In this document: positions 1 to 10,281 of the stretch, in pieces
Layout: each line of letters begins with the position of its first letter
Position numbering within the stretch: the first letter of the stretch is position 1
NCBI GenBank assembly: GCA_051294375.1
Contig: CM119271.1
Span: forward strand, 7,430,162 to 7,494,161
Length of the DNA stretch: 64,000 nt
Direction of reading: 5' to 3'
Origin: Paraspadella gotoi
Taxonomy: Eukaryota; Chaetognatha
Notes under the pieces: generated by a model
Database searches by the model: none
What the model was told of the DNA's origin: nothing
The model's input: the letters and a program-made list of their open reading frames with translations, nothing else
Program-made: the position numbers and the translations under genes

Positions 1-720
1 ATATTATTATTTTATTTATAATTTAAAAAATATTCATCAGAATTATTACTATATCCACTATCCAGCCTCCATTTCCGATCAGCACAAACAAGTGAAAAAA
101 TCTATTTCACCGCAGCGAAATCTCTTGGCCAAAAAAAAAAGCTAAAAAAAAGAGCGAGGGGAAAAAATCTTTTAAAAAACAACGAAAAATAAAAAAAGAA
201 AGAAACAAGAACGGTGATTCCAATGTGTTGCGCCGCAGTGACTTTATTTTCCCGTGTATTTCATTTTGTTAACATGATATTAGATGATATAACATGACTA
301 AAAAACTTTCGTAGCCCTTGTATTTATGACATGGCACCGCATCGAAATCCGTCTTTTATTCCTTATAGACATACCGACCGACAGAGAGACCGACAGACCG
401 ACCGAAAAGTGACTTATAGAGTTGTTCAGCAACTAAAAATAAAAGGGAATCGCCGGCGGTCGGCCTCTAATTCTGGGAGAATAAACGCGCCTCGTTGAGT
501 TTATGGTGTTGAACTCGCATCGGTCGTCGTCGATCGAATCCTTCAGATGTCTCTGCGTTCGTGCGTGAACCCTGATTCAACTGAGATTGTAGTTGATTAT
601 TTATTGATTTGATTTATTTATTATTATTTATTTATTTATTGTTATTATTTATTTATTTATGGTTATTTTTTTTTTTTTGTTTTTTTTTTTTTTTTTTTTT
701 TTTAAATTGTATTCGCTAAT
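1..720. other. AT-rich intergenic DNA
   Basis: Poly-A runs, a short GACC/GACA-type repeat at 372-408, and TTTA/TTA tracts at 596-665 leading into poly-T at 666-703. No reading frame or RNA gene seen. Confidence 0.6.
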
Positions 721-729
721 TTATAGATA

Positions 730-1200
730 GAATTTCTTTTGGGAGTGCTTCAGTGTGGAAGGAGAGATGCGTTTAACGTGAGTAATAGATGGCGAGAGGA
801 CTGTAGAGATGACTACAGTCGGAGCGTGTGTGGGACACGGTGTACCTTATCTCTTGTCACATATGTAGTATCACACAGTACGCAGTGAGCGAGCGGTCGG
901 ATGATGGCATATCATGCGAACACGCAGAGATGTGTCTGTTTATTCTGATCATTTCTGCTTCTTAGAGCGTCTCGTCCTGTAGGCCGTCGGAACTGGGTTG
1001 TCGCAGGTATTCCGCGCAGCGGAGGAAACCGACCGAGCAGTTCTAGGTTTTCACAGGACTATACAAGGGTTATGAGCTAGTGTGTATGTGGATTTCAGCG
1101 ATCAGAGGATGATGTATGTATTCTGTAACTGGGGGTCGTATAGTAGTAGTATTGTGACAGTTAACGGCAGTGTCTCACACGTAAAGAAGATGACGAGTAT
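730..1200. other. Very noisy stretch, probably a raw-read tail
   Basis: Base texture differs from its surroundings: many short GTCG/TAGTA-type words and no homopolymers. Parts look like 2960-3150 with heavy errors (GTCTCGTCCTGTAGGCCGTCGG against GTCTCGTTCCTCCGTCG). No gene or repeat is supportable. Confidence 0.45.
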
Positions 1201-2872
1201 AAGAATTATTGTATTGAGTCTTATTTTCTACCTCACTTATAAGTGTTCCTAGTGCTCTTTTTTTCTTTCTTCATTTTCTTTGGGTTCTTTCTTTTCATTA
1301 TTCCTTTCTGCTCAACCCAGTTTGACTTTTGTTGTATTTCTCCGGCTCATTCTCCCTCCCCCTTCCGGGCCTCGTTTCTTACTCTATCTCGCGGGCAGCT
1401 CCCCAGGGGTCCGGGGTTTTTTTTGCCTTTCGATGGATGCGATTCATGCTCTTTTGCTTCCAATGTTTTCCCCTCTGACTGTTTTTATTTGCTTCTCGCG
1501 ATGATTGCTACTGTTCTTTCCAATTGTCTCTTCTTTTCTTCGTCTGTTTTTGGTTCCTCTCTTCGGTCGCTCTCGTCTCATCTCGTCTTCTCTCTCTTCT
1601 CGTTCTCTTCTCTGCTCTTCTCCTCTCTCTCTGTCTCTCTCTCTCGTCTCTCTCTCTATGCCGCTCTCACATCTCAATGAAGAAAGGATTGATTGAAGAA
1701 GCAATAAAGTTTTAGATGAAAAAAAAATTATCGAAGGCCAAAAGGAAATTTGTAGGGAGGGGGAGAAAAAATGGGAAGAAGAGTGGCGAATTAAGAAAAG
1801 AAAGGATAAAGAAAAGGAAAAAAAGAAGAAAGGTGGAAAAGAAAAGAGTGGGCGAGAAAAGAAAAGGGGAAGCAGCGCGGGTGAAGAAAGTGCGATCGAA
1901 CTGCCGGTGCGGATTGCTGAGGAAGAACGGGGTGCGATTGCTGTGAGAAGAGAAGCGGGGTGCGATTTGGTCTTGAGATAGAACGGAGGCGATGGCTGAA
2001 AGAGATCGGGTGCGATGTGGCTGAGAAGTGAAACGGGTGCGATTGAGGTGAGAAGGAAACGGGTTGTGCGATTGGCTGAGAAGAATCGGTGCGATTGTGG
2101 TGAGAAGTAAACTGGGTGCGATGTTGCTGAGGAAGTCAAACGGGTGCATTGGGGCTGAGAAGAAGAGCGGGTGAAGAACAAGGGCAAAAATATGATGGAA
2201 AGAGTAGATATTTTGACTTTTCCGCTTTTTTAAAGATATCTTGGAAGATGTTTTGATATTGCGTAATAATAGTTGAGTGGTTAAGTGTAGGAATGGCATA
2301 AGTGAATTATTGTACGAATTTCGGAGTTTAGATGGGGTGAATTGTGGGTGAAGATTTCATTACGAGTCAACGATTGCCGCATGAATGTTCGTGTTGCGAG
2401 CGTAGTGGGTCTGGTGAGTAAGCAAGAAGTGCAGCAGTCGTCTATTGGTTAGTGGCTTTTACATCAGTTGGACGGGCGCTGGAGGTTTGAACCTGGGCTA
2501 ATGTTGCTCGACAGTATATATCATACTTATATCAAAGGAGGGAAGGTTTTACATGTCTAACGGATTCAGCGTGTAATCCCAGAGCTTGTTCTAGAACTTT
2601 AAATAATTATAAATATAAATATGACAAGGTTTTAATCGTCTTTGAACAAATCTTGCTGGCAGCGCTCTTGATCCCTGACTTAGTGGCTAGAGCAGAATGA
2701 ACATAGCTGCTGGTGACTCTGTGATGCATATAACCTCTGGCCAATTGAAGGGAGGAGTGCATTGAGGACAAACGGCATCTTGCAGCGAATGTAAGGGGTG
2801 CATGACTTGCCTGTCGATAACGATGACGGACGTATTTGATTCGTGAAAATGATCTTCAAAAGTAATATTTGT
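1100..2872. repeat. Duplicated block A, copy 1 (non-coding)
   Basis: Matches 3085-4497 in the same orientation. Shared landmarks include CTCGCGGGCAGCTCCCCAG (near 1388), TTTTTGCCTTTCGATGGATG, AGAAAGGATTGATTGAAGAA, and CAGAGCTTGTTCTAGAACTT (near 2580). It ends at the 25-N gap at 2873. This copy is longer because of extra inserted bases. It contains a CT-rich tract (1570-1660) followed by an A/G-rich tract (1716-1900). No gene seen. Confidence 0.8.
2443..2500 (+). repeat. Possible tRNA-derived SINE remnant
   Basis: TTGGTTAGTGG (2445-2455) resembles a Pol III A box, and GGTTTGAACCT (2484-2494) resembles a B box (GGTTCGANTCC) about 29 bp downstream, the right order and spacing. The second copy has ATTGGCTTATGGC (4094) and GGTTGAACC (4126). 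No cloverleaf can be drawn. Weak evidence. Confidence 0.25.
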
Positions 2873-2897
2873 NNNNNNNNNNNNNNNNNNNNNNNNN
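2873..2897. other. Assembly gap (25 N)
   Basis: Fixed-size gap flanked by the two copies of block A. Confidence 0.99.
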
Positions 2898-3084
2898 TTG
2901 TTTTTGATCACTGTATTTATATAGTTGCCTCGGTTTCCTAGCAACGTACTTCCCCATCCGTGTTTACTGATTCATTGCTTCGAACTGTCTCGTTCCTCCG
3001 TCGAAATCTGTTCGCAACTTTCCCCCCCCCCCTGATTCATTTTCTGGATCTAATTTGCTGGCATCTATTTTTCACCGAATCTGC

Positions 3085-4497
3085 TCGTATCTGTAAACTG
3101 GGGTTTAATTAGTTTGTACAGTTAACCAGTGTCTCACACTAAGACGTATTTATTGATTTATTTTCTACCACCTTTAAGGTTCTATCTTTTTTTTTCTTTC
3201 TTCATTTTCTTGTTCTTTTCTTTTGACGATTTATTCCTTTCTCTCCGCCCCCAGTCTTGATCGTTTTGTTTATTTCTCCGTCATTCCCTCCCCCCCCTTC
3301 GGCGCCTCTTTGCCTTATCTCTCTGCTCGGCGGGCAGCTCCCCAGCGGGCCGTGGGTTTTTTTTCTTCGATGGATGCCGATTCATGCTCTTTCTCTTCCA
3401 ATGTTTTCCCCTCTGACTGTTTTATTGCTTCTCGCGATATTCTTACTCTAGTTTCTTTCAATTTCTCATTCTTTCCGTTCTGTTTTTTTCTCTCCTCCTC
3501 TCTCGTCTCTCTCTCTCTCTCTTCTCTCTTCTACCTCTGTCTCTCTCTCTCTCTCTCTCCTCTTCTCTCTTCTCTCTACGCTTCCTCTTGCCAGCTGCGT
3601 AAATCCTCTCACACTCAATGAAGAAAGGATATGAAGAAGCAATAAAGTTAGAGAAAAAAAATATCGAAGGCCAAAGAAAATTTGTGGAGGGGAAAAAAAA
3701 GGGAAGAAGAGGGCGAATTAAAAAAAGAAAGGAAAAGAAAAGGAAAAGAGAGAGAGAAAAAAAAGGGAAAATGAAAAGATGGGGAGAAAAAAAAGGGAAG
3801 CCAAGCGCGGGTGAGAAAATGCCAAGAAATGGCTGAGAAGAAACGGGTGAAGAAAAGGGCAAAAAAAATGACTGGAAAAGAGTAGATTTTGACTTTTTCC
3901 CCTTTTTTAAAGATATTCTTGAGATATTTTGATATTCGTAAATATTAGCTGTTTAATGTGAGGAATGGCATAATTAATTATTGTACGAATCGAGGTTAAG
4001 GGGTGAAGTGGGTTGAAGATCTGCATTACATCACGATTCCCGAAGTTCGTTGGCGAGCTACTGGGCTGTGAGTAAAAGAAGTCAGCAGTCGTCATTGGCT
4101 TATGGCTTTCACTCAGTGAGCCTGGGGTTGAACCTGGGCAATGCTTGCGACAGTATAATCAATACTTATATCAAAGAGGGAGGTTTTACATGTCCCTAAG
4201 CATTCAGCGTGTCAATCCCCAGAGCTTGTTCTAGAACTTTATATAATATAAATATAAATATGACAGGTTTTAATCGGTCCTTGAAAAAAATCTTGCTGCA
4301 GCGCTCGATCCCGGACTAGTTGCTAGAGCAGAATGACACAATACTCCGTGACTTTGTGATGCATATAACCTCTGGCAATGAAGGAGGAGTCATCAGACAA
4401 ACGCAATCTTGCCAGCGAATGTAAGGGTCATGATTCTTGCCTCATAAACGATGACGGACGATTTACTTTCTGAAAAATCTCAAAAGTAAAATTTATT
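3085..4497. repeat. Duplicated block A, copy 2 (non-coding)
   Basis: Direct counterpart of 1100-2872 on the other side of the 25-N gap. It is shorter and cleaner, with CT tract at 3490-3585 and A/G-rich tract at 3640-3870. No open frame is shared between the copies apart from low-complexity ones. Confidence 0.8.
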
Positions 4498-4596
4498 CAG
4501 CGACGGAAAGAAAAAAAAAGATGGAGTGAAAAAGAGCGACGAACCGAAAAAAAAATGAAGCGACTGATTCGGAGTCTTTATTTTTTTTGTCGGCTG

Positions 4597-4633
4597 CCGA
4601 CAGGCCGACAGGAAGGCCGACAGGCCGACACTT
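4597..4633. repeat. GGCCGACA short tandem repeat
   Basis: Four copies of an eight-base GCCGACAG-type unit, the pairs separated by GAA, next to a partial inverted copy (GTCGGCTGCCGAC). Confidence 0.6.
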
Positions 4634-4784
4634 CTGAGGATAAAACTTGTAAGAGAAATTTGGAAGAAATTTTTTTTTTCTGTTTTTGTTTGTTGTTCAT
4701 CCATTATTTTGTATTTTCAATAAAGCAAGAAGGAGCAAGTGAAATCGTCAGGACGGAGAGGGGGGTAATAAATTTGAAAGAGAA

Positions 4785-4819
4785 TTGGCGAGAAAGAGAG
4801 ACGAGAGACCGAGAAGGAG

Positions 4820-4861
<42 letters not shown>

Positions 4862-5159
4862 CAGACTCTGGAAGGCAAAGAGAGTTAAAGATTTGGACGA
4901 GACTGCAGTCGAGAGATTGGGCTGCCGATGGAACGAGACGAATGATGAAAAACGAGAGAAGATGAATGAGGAAACAAATGAGGAAACAAATGAGGAGGGA
5001 GAGGAGAATGAGGAAACAAATGAAGAGCAAGAGGAGATTGAAGAAACAACTGAGGTGTTAAATGATGAGCGAGAGGAGAATGAGAAAACAAATGAGGAGA
5101 TAAATGAAGAGCGAGAGGAGAATCAGGAAATGATTAAGGGGACAAAAGAGGAGCAATAA
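4785..5159 (+). pseudogene. Glu-rich degenerate repeat with an open frame (124 codons)
   Basis: A GA microsatellite (4826-4862) is followed by a degenerate 15-30-bp repeat readable as EETNEE..EEN. The frame is open from 4785 to a TAA at 5157-5159. The same repeat continues to about 5295 with further in-frame stops. Glu/Asn composition, substitution-level variation and the 3' stops suggest either a decayed Glu-rich coding repeat or a purine minisatellite. No domain recognised. Confidence 0.3.
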
Positions 5160-5330
5160 GAGAACGAAGAAACAAATTAGGATTGAAAGGAAAATGAGGA
5201 AACAGATAAAGAAACAAATGAGGATAGAAAGGGGAATCAGGAAACATATGAGGCAATTAATGAGATGAGAGAAGAAAATGAGGAAAAAAGTAATTAAAAT
5301 GACATAGAACGATGAATGTAATAAAAGACA

Positions 5331-5950
5331 CATAAAACATGAATTTTTAGGATATTAAAAAAAAACAAAAGAAAAGAGATGCAAAAGATTCACCAAGAAA
5401 ATAAAACAAAAAAACCATTCGGTCCTCATCACGCGATTCACTTTCTTTCTTTTTCTTTTCGCTCACAATAACATCAAATCACGCGACAGCAATTATGACG
5501 AAAGATGCAGAGACGAACTCGCAAAATCGATCACATTTTTCTTATGTTTACTTTTTTTTATTTTTTTTTTCTCGACGCGACTCATTATGAGATCTTTTGG
5601 TGACCGACGACGAAACCGCCTTCTTTTGGAGAGGCAATGACAAGGGCTGCATCCAGCTAATTATCTAACGTTAATAGTCATGAGAATAATAAAGTTTAAT
5701 AGAGTTTCATAAAGTTTAATGTGAATTGATGGAAAATCAACAACAAAAATAGGGGTTTTCGCCAAAGATAAGTACCCAAAACGAGGGATATTTGTTTCAA
5801 ATCTTGACAACCTTAAATAAACCTTTTGTCACAACGAGACGTGATGATTTTTGTTTTAAAACAATAATAAAAAACTTTTCTAATCAAAACTGAAAGGAAA
5901 AAGAGTCGTTTGCTCTGTAGGCTGTTGAAGAGGGTAACTTTCATCCTGTT
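5331..5950. other. AT-rich non-coding stretch
   Basis: Mixed AT-rich DNA with short poly-A/T runs and a TTATTTTTTTTT tract near 5560. Nothing recognisable. Confidence 0.5.
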
Positions 5951-5956
5951 TTAGAC

Positions 5957-6277
5957 TCAACTGTTGCTGAAGCAAAATTTGCTTCGACTCTCATCTCGTT
6001 GCTCTCTCATCTTTTGCGGTAGCAATCGCAGAAGTTGCTGCCAGTGATTCGCCTTTTTGCTGCACCAATCACCTGTTTTTTTTTTTTCATCCTCTACTGA
6101 GGCGGCTAGTTGTTTACAACATGTTGTTGTTACCATCTGATGCTGCGGCAGGGAATCATGCTGTCCGTTTTCTTTCCCTGTTGCCATTGATCGAAAACGT
6201 TTTCTGGCTTCTGGTTCTAAAGCAGAAGCTGCAATGGCTGTTGAATCGGCGGCGGCGTCATGTGCTTTTTCGTCCAT
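5957..6277 (-). CDS. Hypothetical 106-aa ORF, possibly an exon
   Basis: An open minus-strand frame from ATG (6275-6277, context ATAAATGGA, which has A at -3 and G at +4) to a stop at 5957-5959. The product is hydrophilic and of mixed composition (Ala-rich start, Gln/Lys/Arg-rich end with LPQKMREQRDESRSK), unlike the simple-repeat ORFs that fill this window. Two adjacent Cys residues lie near residue 53 and a Trp-containing segment (TGDWCSKKANHWQQLL) near 70-85. There is no signal peptide, no membrane segment and no recognised domain. It could be a single coding exon or chance. The lysine run within it comes from a poly-A tract, so an indel there would break the frame. Confidence 0.25.
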   Translation of the reverse strand: MDEKAHDAAADSTAIAASALEPEARKRFRSMATGKENGQHDSLPQHQMVTTTCCKQLAASVEDEKKKTGDWCSKKANHWQQLLRLLPQKMREQRDESRSKFCFSNS

Positions 6278-6545
6278 TTATGAAAAGGTCTTTGAGTGAC
6301 TAACTATTGTGATTGAGAGAACTAATTTCGGCTTTTTTATTTTTTTTATTCCGTTAAATGTGAGCTCATATTTAGTTGGAGTGTCTTTTTGTTTCTGAGA
6401 TAGTGATGGCTTTATGTTTTTTCTTATTTCTTTCTTTCTTCCTTTCTTTTTTACCATCTCTTAATCTTTTTCTTTCTCCTCTCTTTCGCCGTTCCTGCTC
6501 CCCTCTCGTCTTTCCCTCTCTACCGCATTTTTTCCTCCCTATTCT
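6278..6545. other. Pyrimidine-rich non-coding stretch
   Basis: T/C-rich lead-in to the pentanucleotide array, with TTTTCTTATTTC-type runs. No gene supported. Confidence 0.45.
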
Positions 6546-6548
6546 TTT

Positions 6549-6662
6549 TCCTTTTCTTTTCCTTTTTCCTTTCCTTTCCTTTCCTTTCCTTTCCTTTCCT
6601 TTCCTTTCCTTTCCTTTCCTTTCCTTTCCTTTCCTTTCCTTTCCTTTCCTTTCCTTTCCTTT
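6549..6662. repeat. (TTTCC)n pentanucleotide microsatellite
   Basis: About twenty nearly perfect copies of TTTCC, with a slightly irregular start. It lies directly upstream of a CpG-rich patch. Confidence 0.95.
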
Positions 6663-6689
6663 CTCCCTCTTCCCACCAGCGCTGCTCTT

Positions 6690-6890
6690 TTGTTATCCGT
6701 TTTCCTCCCGGGGTCAAAGGCTCCGGCGACGCCATCTCGCGTCGACGTTTGGAGGCCGAGGTTCGACCACTCGGCGCGCGCGACACGTTTCTCCATCGAC
6801 GCGTGCGTGCGTTCGGTCGTGCGGACAGAGGCGCGTGCGCATTGCGTGCGAATAGATAGAGTGCGCGGTCGCGAGCGAAAGCAGCGGGAA
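6690..6890. promoter_or_regulatory. CpG-rich patch, possible promoter
   Basis: Dense CpG (GACGCGTGCGTGCGTTCGG, CGGTCGCGAGCG) in otherwise AT-rich surroundings. Direction and target gene are unclear. The nearest possible coding sequence is the ORF at 5957-6277 on the minus strand. Could simply be unmethylated GC-rich DNA. Confidence 0.3.
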
Positions 6891-6959
6891 AATATGAAAA
6901 CAATCCGGGTTTTGTTATACAACATTAGCAAAAGTAAACAAAACTTTTCTTCTTTGCGA

Positions 6960-7360
6960 TTCACTCAGAGACAATAATATGTGTATGAAACTTTAATATT
7001 ATTTAATTTTTTAATTTAGAGAAAAATTTAGTTCCTTTAGATTTTTACCATAATATTGTTGAAAAAGTCACTCGGCATTAGACAATAGACAAGGCAATCC
7101 TAAAAATTGGAAGAGAATAATCGTCAGGAAATTTTCTGCCTGGATAAAAAAGTTCATCAGGCCTAAAATCTGAGAACTTGTTACCTTAATTGTTTATTTA
7201 TTGTCGTATTGTCAAAAAGAAACTAAACTAGCGAGCATCCAACCCGCGCCAGTTCCGACATGCTGAAATTATACCACCCCATCGACAACCTTCCCCCACT
7301 TGCTACCCCTACTCTCCCCGACTTCGTTTTCATTCCACCCTCCTCATATTCGACCATAAA
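6960..7360. other. AT-rich spacer between CpG patches
   Basis: Unremarkable AT-rich DNA, becoming C-rich near 7270-7345. No reading frame or repeat of note. Confidence 0.5.
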
Positions 7361-7364
7361 ATTT

Positions 7365-7800
7365 CAATGAAACTTCGTTCGTCGTCGTCGTCGTCGTCGG
7401 GCGCCAAATTATTTTCGCGTTCATTTAACCCGCGGGCGGCGGACCGGGCACGGTGGCAGACCGTGCATGGCGGCGGACTCAGCATGCGGGCGGACAAGGC
7501 ATGTTGGCGTACCAGTGATAGCACCGTTCCGGGCATGGTAGCATCCAGCTGAATCGGACAAGTCTCGCGACCGACTGTTGGAAAAAAACAGGATCTCGCA
7601 GGGAACTTTAACCGGAACTGGAACCGGAACTGGAACCGGACGTGAGTGCAAACCGGACGAAGAGTTGGGCGTCGACACCACAACCGGGTGCGTGGAGGGA
7701 GGAGGAGGAGGAGGAGGAGGAGGACGACGACGACGACGACGACGAAGCCGAGGACAAAACCAACGAGCGATTATTCATGAAAATGTCGGAGCTTGAATTT
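7365..7800. promoter_or_regulatory. CpG-rich patch with triplet repeats, possible 5' region of a gene
   Basis: Contains (CGT)n at 7380-7400, a GC-rich core (7430-7560), a GGAACCGGAACT-type 12-bp repeat (7608-7640), GGA triplets (7698-7722) and GAC triplets (7723-7745). After the GA array that follows there is an ATG at 7976 immediately followed by GTGAGC, which could be a donor site of a very short first coding exon on the plus strand. That reading is speculative. Confidence 0.3.
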
Positions 7801-7815
7801 TCGATGAAGGACATT

Positions 7816-7817
<2 letters not shown>

Positions 7818-7909
<92 letters not shown>
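7818..7909. repeat. (GA)n microsatellite
   Basis: About 46 perfect GA dinucleotides. Confidence 0.98.
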
Positions 7910-7911
<2 letters not shown>

Positions 7912-8110
7912 CCGTGGATGAGTTCATAAAAGGGAAGAACGACTACGGCGATGAAGAAGAAGCAGCACAACGAAGATGGTGAGCGTCAAAAAAAATTGAT
8001 GATACTAAAAAGCCAATCGGGGGAAAAAAACTCCACAACCCGGATCACTTAGGCAAATTCTTTTTTTTTTAATCATCCAGTTTCATAAAACGTAGCATTC
8101 TCTTTTTATC

Positions 8111-8150
8111 ATTCATTCATTCATTCATTCATTCATTCATTCATTCATTA
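8111..8150. repeat. (ATTC)n microsatellite
   Basis: Ten perfect tetranucleotide copies. Confidence 0.95.
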
Positions 8151-8171
8151 ATTTTATAATTCATTCTTGTC

Positions 8172-8256
8172 TCTGACTGTCCAAAGTCCGGGAACCAGAT
8201 AGCTGTGTTTTTTAATGAATGGATAATTTTTATATTGAACGTATCAATTTCATTCG
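8172..8256 (-). repeat. Truncated R1 repeat fragment
   Basis: Matches the first third of R1 in reverse orientation: CTGTCCAAAGTCCGGG...AGATAGCTG, then AATGAATGGATAATTTTTAT and TATTG. It lies in clean, unduplicated sequence, so it shows R1 is genuinely dispersed. Confidence 0.5.
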
Positions 8257-8891
8257 TCTAATACTAATTTAAAATTCGGTTGAATGAAGACTTTTAGTTT
8301 TTTTCTATATGAATATATTAATTATGTTAAAATTTCGAGAAAGATTTAACAAATTGTAATGATTCAAAAATAAACAAACTTATTCTTATTCAGGGACTTT
8401 TAAAGAATTGCCCGTGAGACTATAATACCTATATTTTCTAATAATTAGTTTTTAAAAAAATACTATTTTGATTTTACAAATGTATTAGAGATATTAAACA
8501 AAGACGGCAAAAAACATTTTGTTCCAAATAGCAAATTAGGCAGAAATTTGCAATGAAATTTGCAATGAAATTTGCAATGAAATTTGCAATGGTCTGCAAA
8601 AGTCCCGGCCGATTTCTCGACAGCCTCGATCGCCTTAACGACAGAAACAATAAAAATGAATAATTATAATGAAAAGGAATGTGAATTTAGGACAAATTAA
8701 TCAATAATCATAAAAGAATTACAGAAAATAACAAAAATAACAAATTTGCAACGGAGAAATTCAGATGAGTAACTTTCGGAGCATTTCAATGAAGATGGAG
8801 TTCCTCGATTTCATTTGCAACATTTGCGACGGATTATATTCTATTATTTATTCATATCTGTTTATTTAGTTTTCTTACCAGTCATGTTTTA
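8257..8891. other. AT-rich DNA with a 12-bp tandem repeat
   Basis: Mostly featureless. The 12-bp unit AAATTTGCAATG is repeated four times at 8543-8591. The inverted-repeat element follows. Confidence 0.7.
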
Positions 8892-9825
8892 TACCCCGTG
8901 AGCCAAATCCGATGATGCAAAAGAAAAATTAAGTATATGTAAACTATACGCCAATGAGAAAAATTTCTAACACCAATTGAAAAAAAAAATCATTGACGTT
9001 TTTAAAAAGTTCAAAACAATGCTTAAAAACGCTTTAAAACATTCTCAAAATGCTATCCAAACCAGTTCAAAAAACTCGGCATCGCTCGAAAAAATTCTTC
9101 TTCATGGAGCAAAAAAACCTTGTCCAAAAGCAGCTCTAATTTTTACCATTACAAGTTTGAATGCTCATAACAATTTGGTTTCTGCTTACAAACCTTTCTA
9201 GTTCTAAATCACCACAAGAAAAAAATAAGATTTTTCCACTTTGGAACCTCAGGATAGCTTAGGAATATCCTCTCTTCTCCAACTGATTTTTCTTGAAAAA
9301 TTTAGGTAAATAAACAGCAGCGGATGCCGTGATTCACTGGTCGCTATATCGGGCTTAAACTATCAATTTTTTTAAATTGTCTTGCCATAAGCCACTCCTC
9401 TTTCTTTTTTTCAATATAGGCAGTGAATAGACATCTTTGTCTTGCCAATAATCTTTTGTCACAAAAAATCAGTCTTGGAAATTGCTTAGTCAGCCAGCTA
9501 GAATTATTTGAATAAAGGCTGGAGCATCATTCTCCCAGGAACCAAAACGTTAATGGACTTAATAGTGGGCAAAAAAATACCAATATATCTGTAACAGTGC
9601 CTTAAAAATGTAATACAAAATTGTTCATTGCACTCGATTTTTAACAAATATGATTTGCGACATTTGACGATTTTGAGAAAATAGATTTGAAGTTGTTAAT
9701 GATAATTGATTAAAATAAAATTTATACACAAAAAAACATCAAGTAGTTATTTATCATTTAAAAAAAATCTGAATAAGTCTATCTCAACTCAGTAAAGTAC
9801 GGCAGTGGTTTTGGCTCACGGGGTA
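8892..9825. mobile_element. Non-autonomous TA-flanked terminal-inverted-repeat element (Tc1/mariner-like by target site)
   Basis: A 930-bp element (8894-9823) bounded on both sides by TA (8892-8893, 9824-9825). Its ends are inverted copies: CCCCGTGAGCCAAATCC at the left, and the reverse complement of the right end CCCCGTGAGCCAAAACC. That is 14 perfect bases, then one mismatch, then CC. TA target duplication is characteristic of the Tc1/mariner superfamily. The interior is AT-rich with no transposase; the longest frame (8977-9201, 74 aa) has no recognisable catalytic motif. Probably a deletion derivative or MITE-like passenger. Superfamily assignment rests only on the TA flanks and inverted ends. 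Confidence 0.6.
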
Positions 9826-10140
9826 TTAGACCAACTGTCAAAAAATGGTTCAATTGGTATTTTTTGACTTAGTTACGCGTTATTGATTTTTGACACTTGA
9901 ATACGCGGTGGTTTTTCGTTTTGAAATACAGTAATAATTTTTTTAAAACAAAAACTTTTTTTTAAATAAAAACAGGTCATATAAGAAAGCGGTGACAACT
10001 TCTCTTCGGCATCCTCTAATGACCCGGCATTGACTAGTAACTACTGCATCCGTGACTGAGATATTTGACTCGGAGACGTTGTCGCTTCCTCAGCCCAATT
10101 TGCCCGCCTCAGTGGCATTTCCGTTATTTCTGCGGTTCGG
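9826..10140. other. 3' flank of the helix-turn-helix gene
   Basis: AT-rich DNA, then moderately GC-rich sequence. No clear polyadenylation signal in the minus-strand orientation close to the stop. Confidence 0.4.
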
Positions 10141-10141
10141 C

Positions 10142-10197
10142 CGCGGAGGCGGCGGAGGCGGCGGCGGCGGCGGCGGTGGCGGCGGTGGCGGCGGCAT
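10142..10197. repeat. (GGC)n trinucleotide repeat
   Basis: Imperfect GGC/GGT/GGA triplets about 85 bp downstream of the minus-strand stop at 10282. Confidence 0.9.
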
Positions 10198-10281
10198 CGG
10201 AGCCGTCGAGGGGCGGTCGAGAAATCGGCGGCGTTCCCACTTAAGATAATTCGCAGGGCGGCGTTGGGGGGGGCCATCTTT

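Noticed and set aside
8977-9201. Transposase fragment inside the TA-flanked element
   Set aside because: The 74-codon Lys-rich frame shows no DDE/D catalytic spacing or helix-turn-helix.
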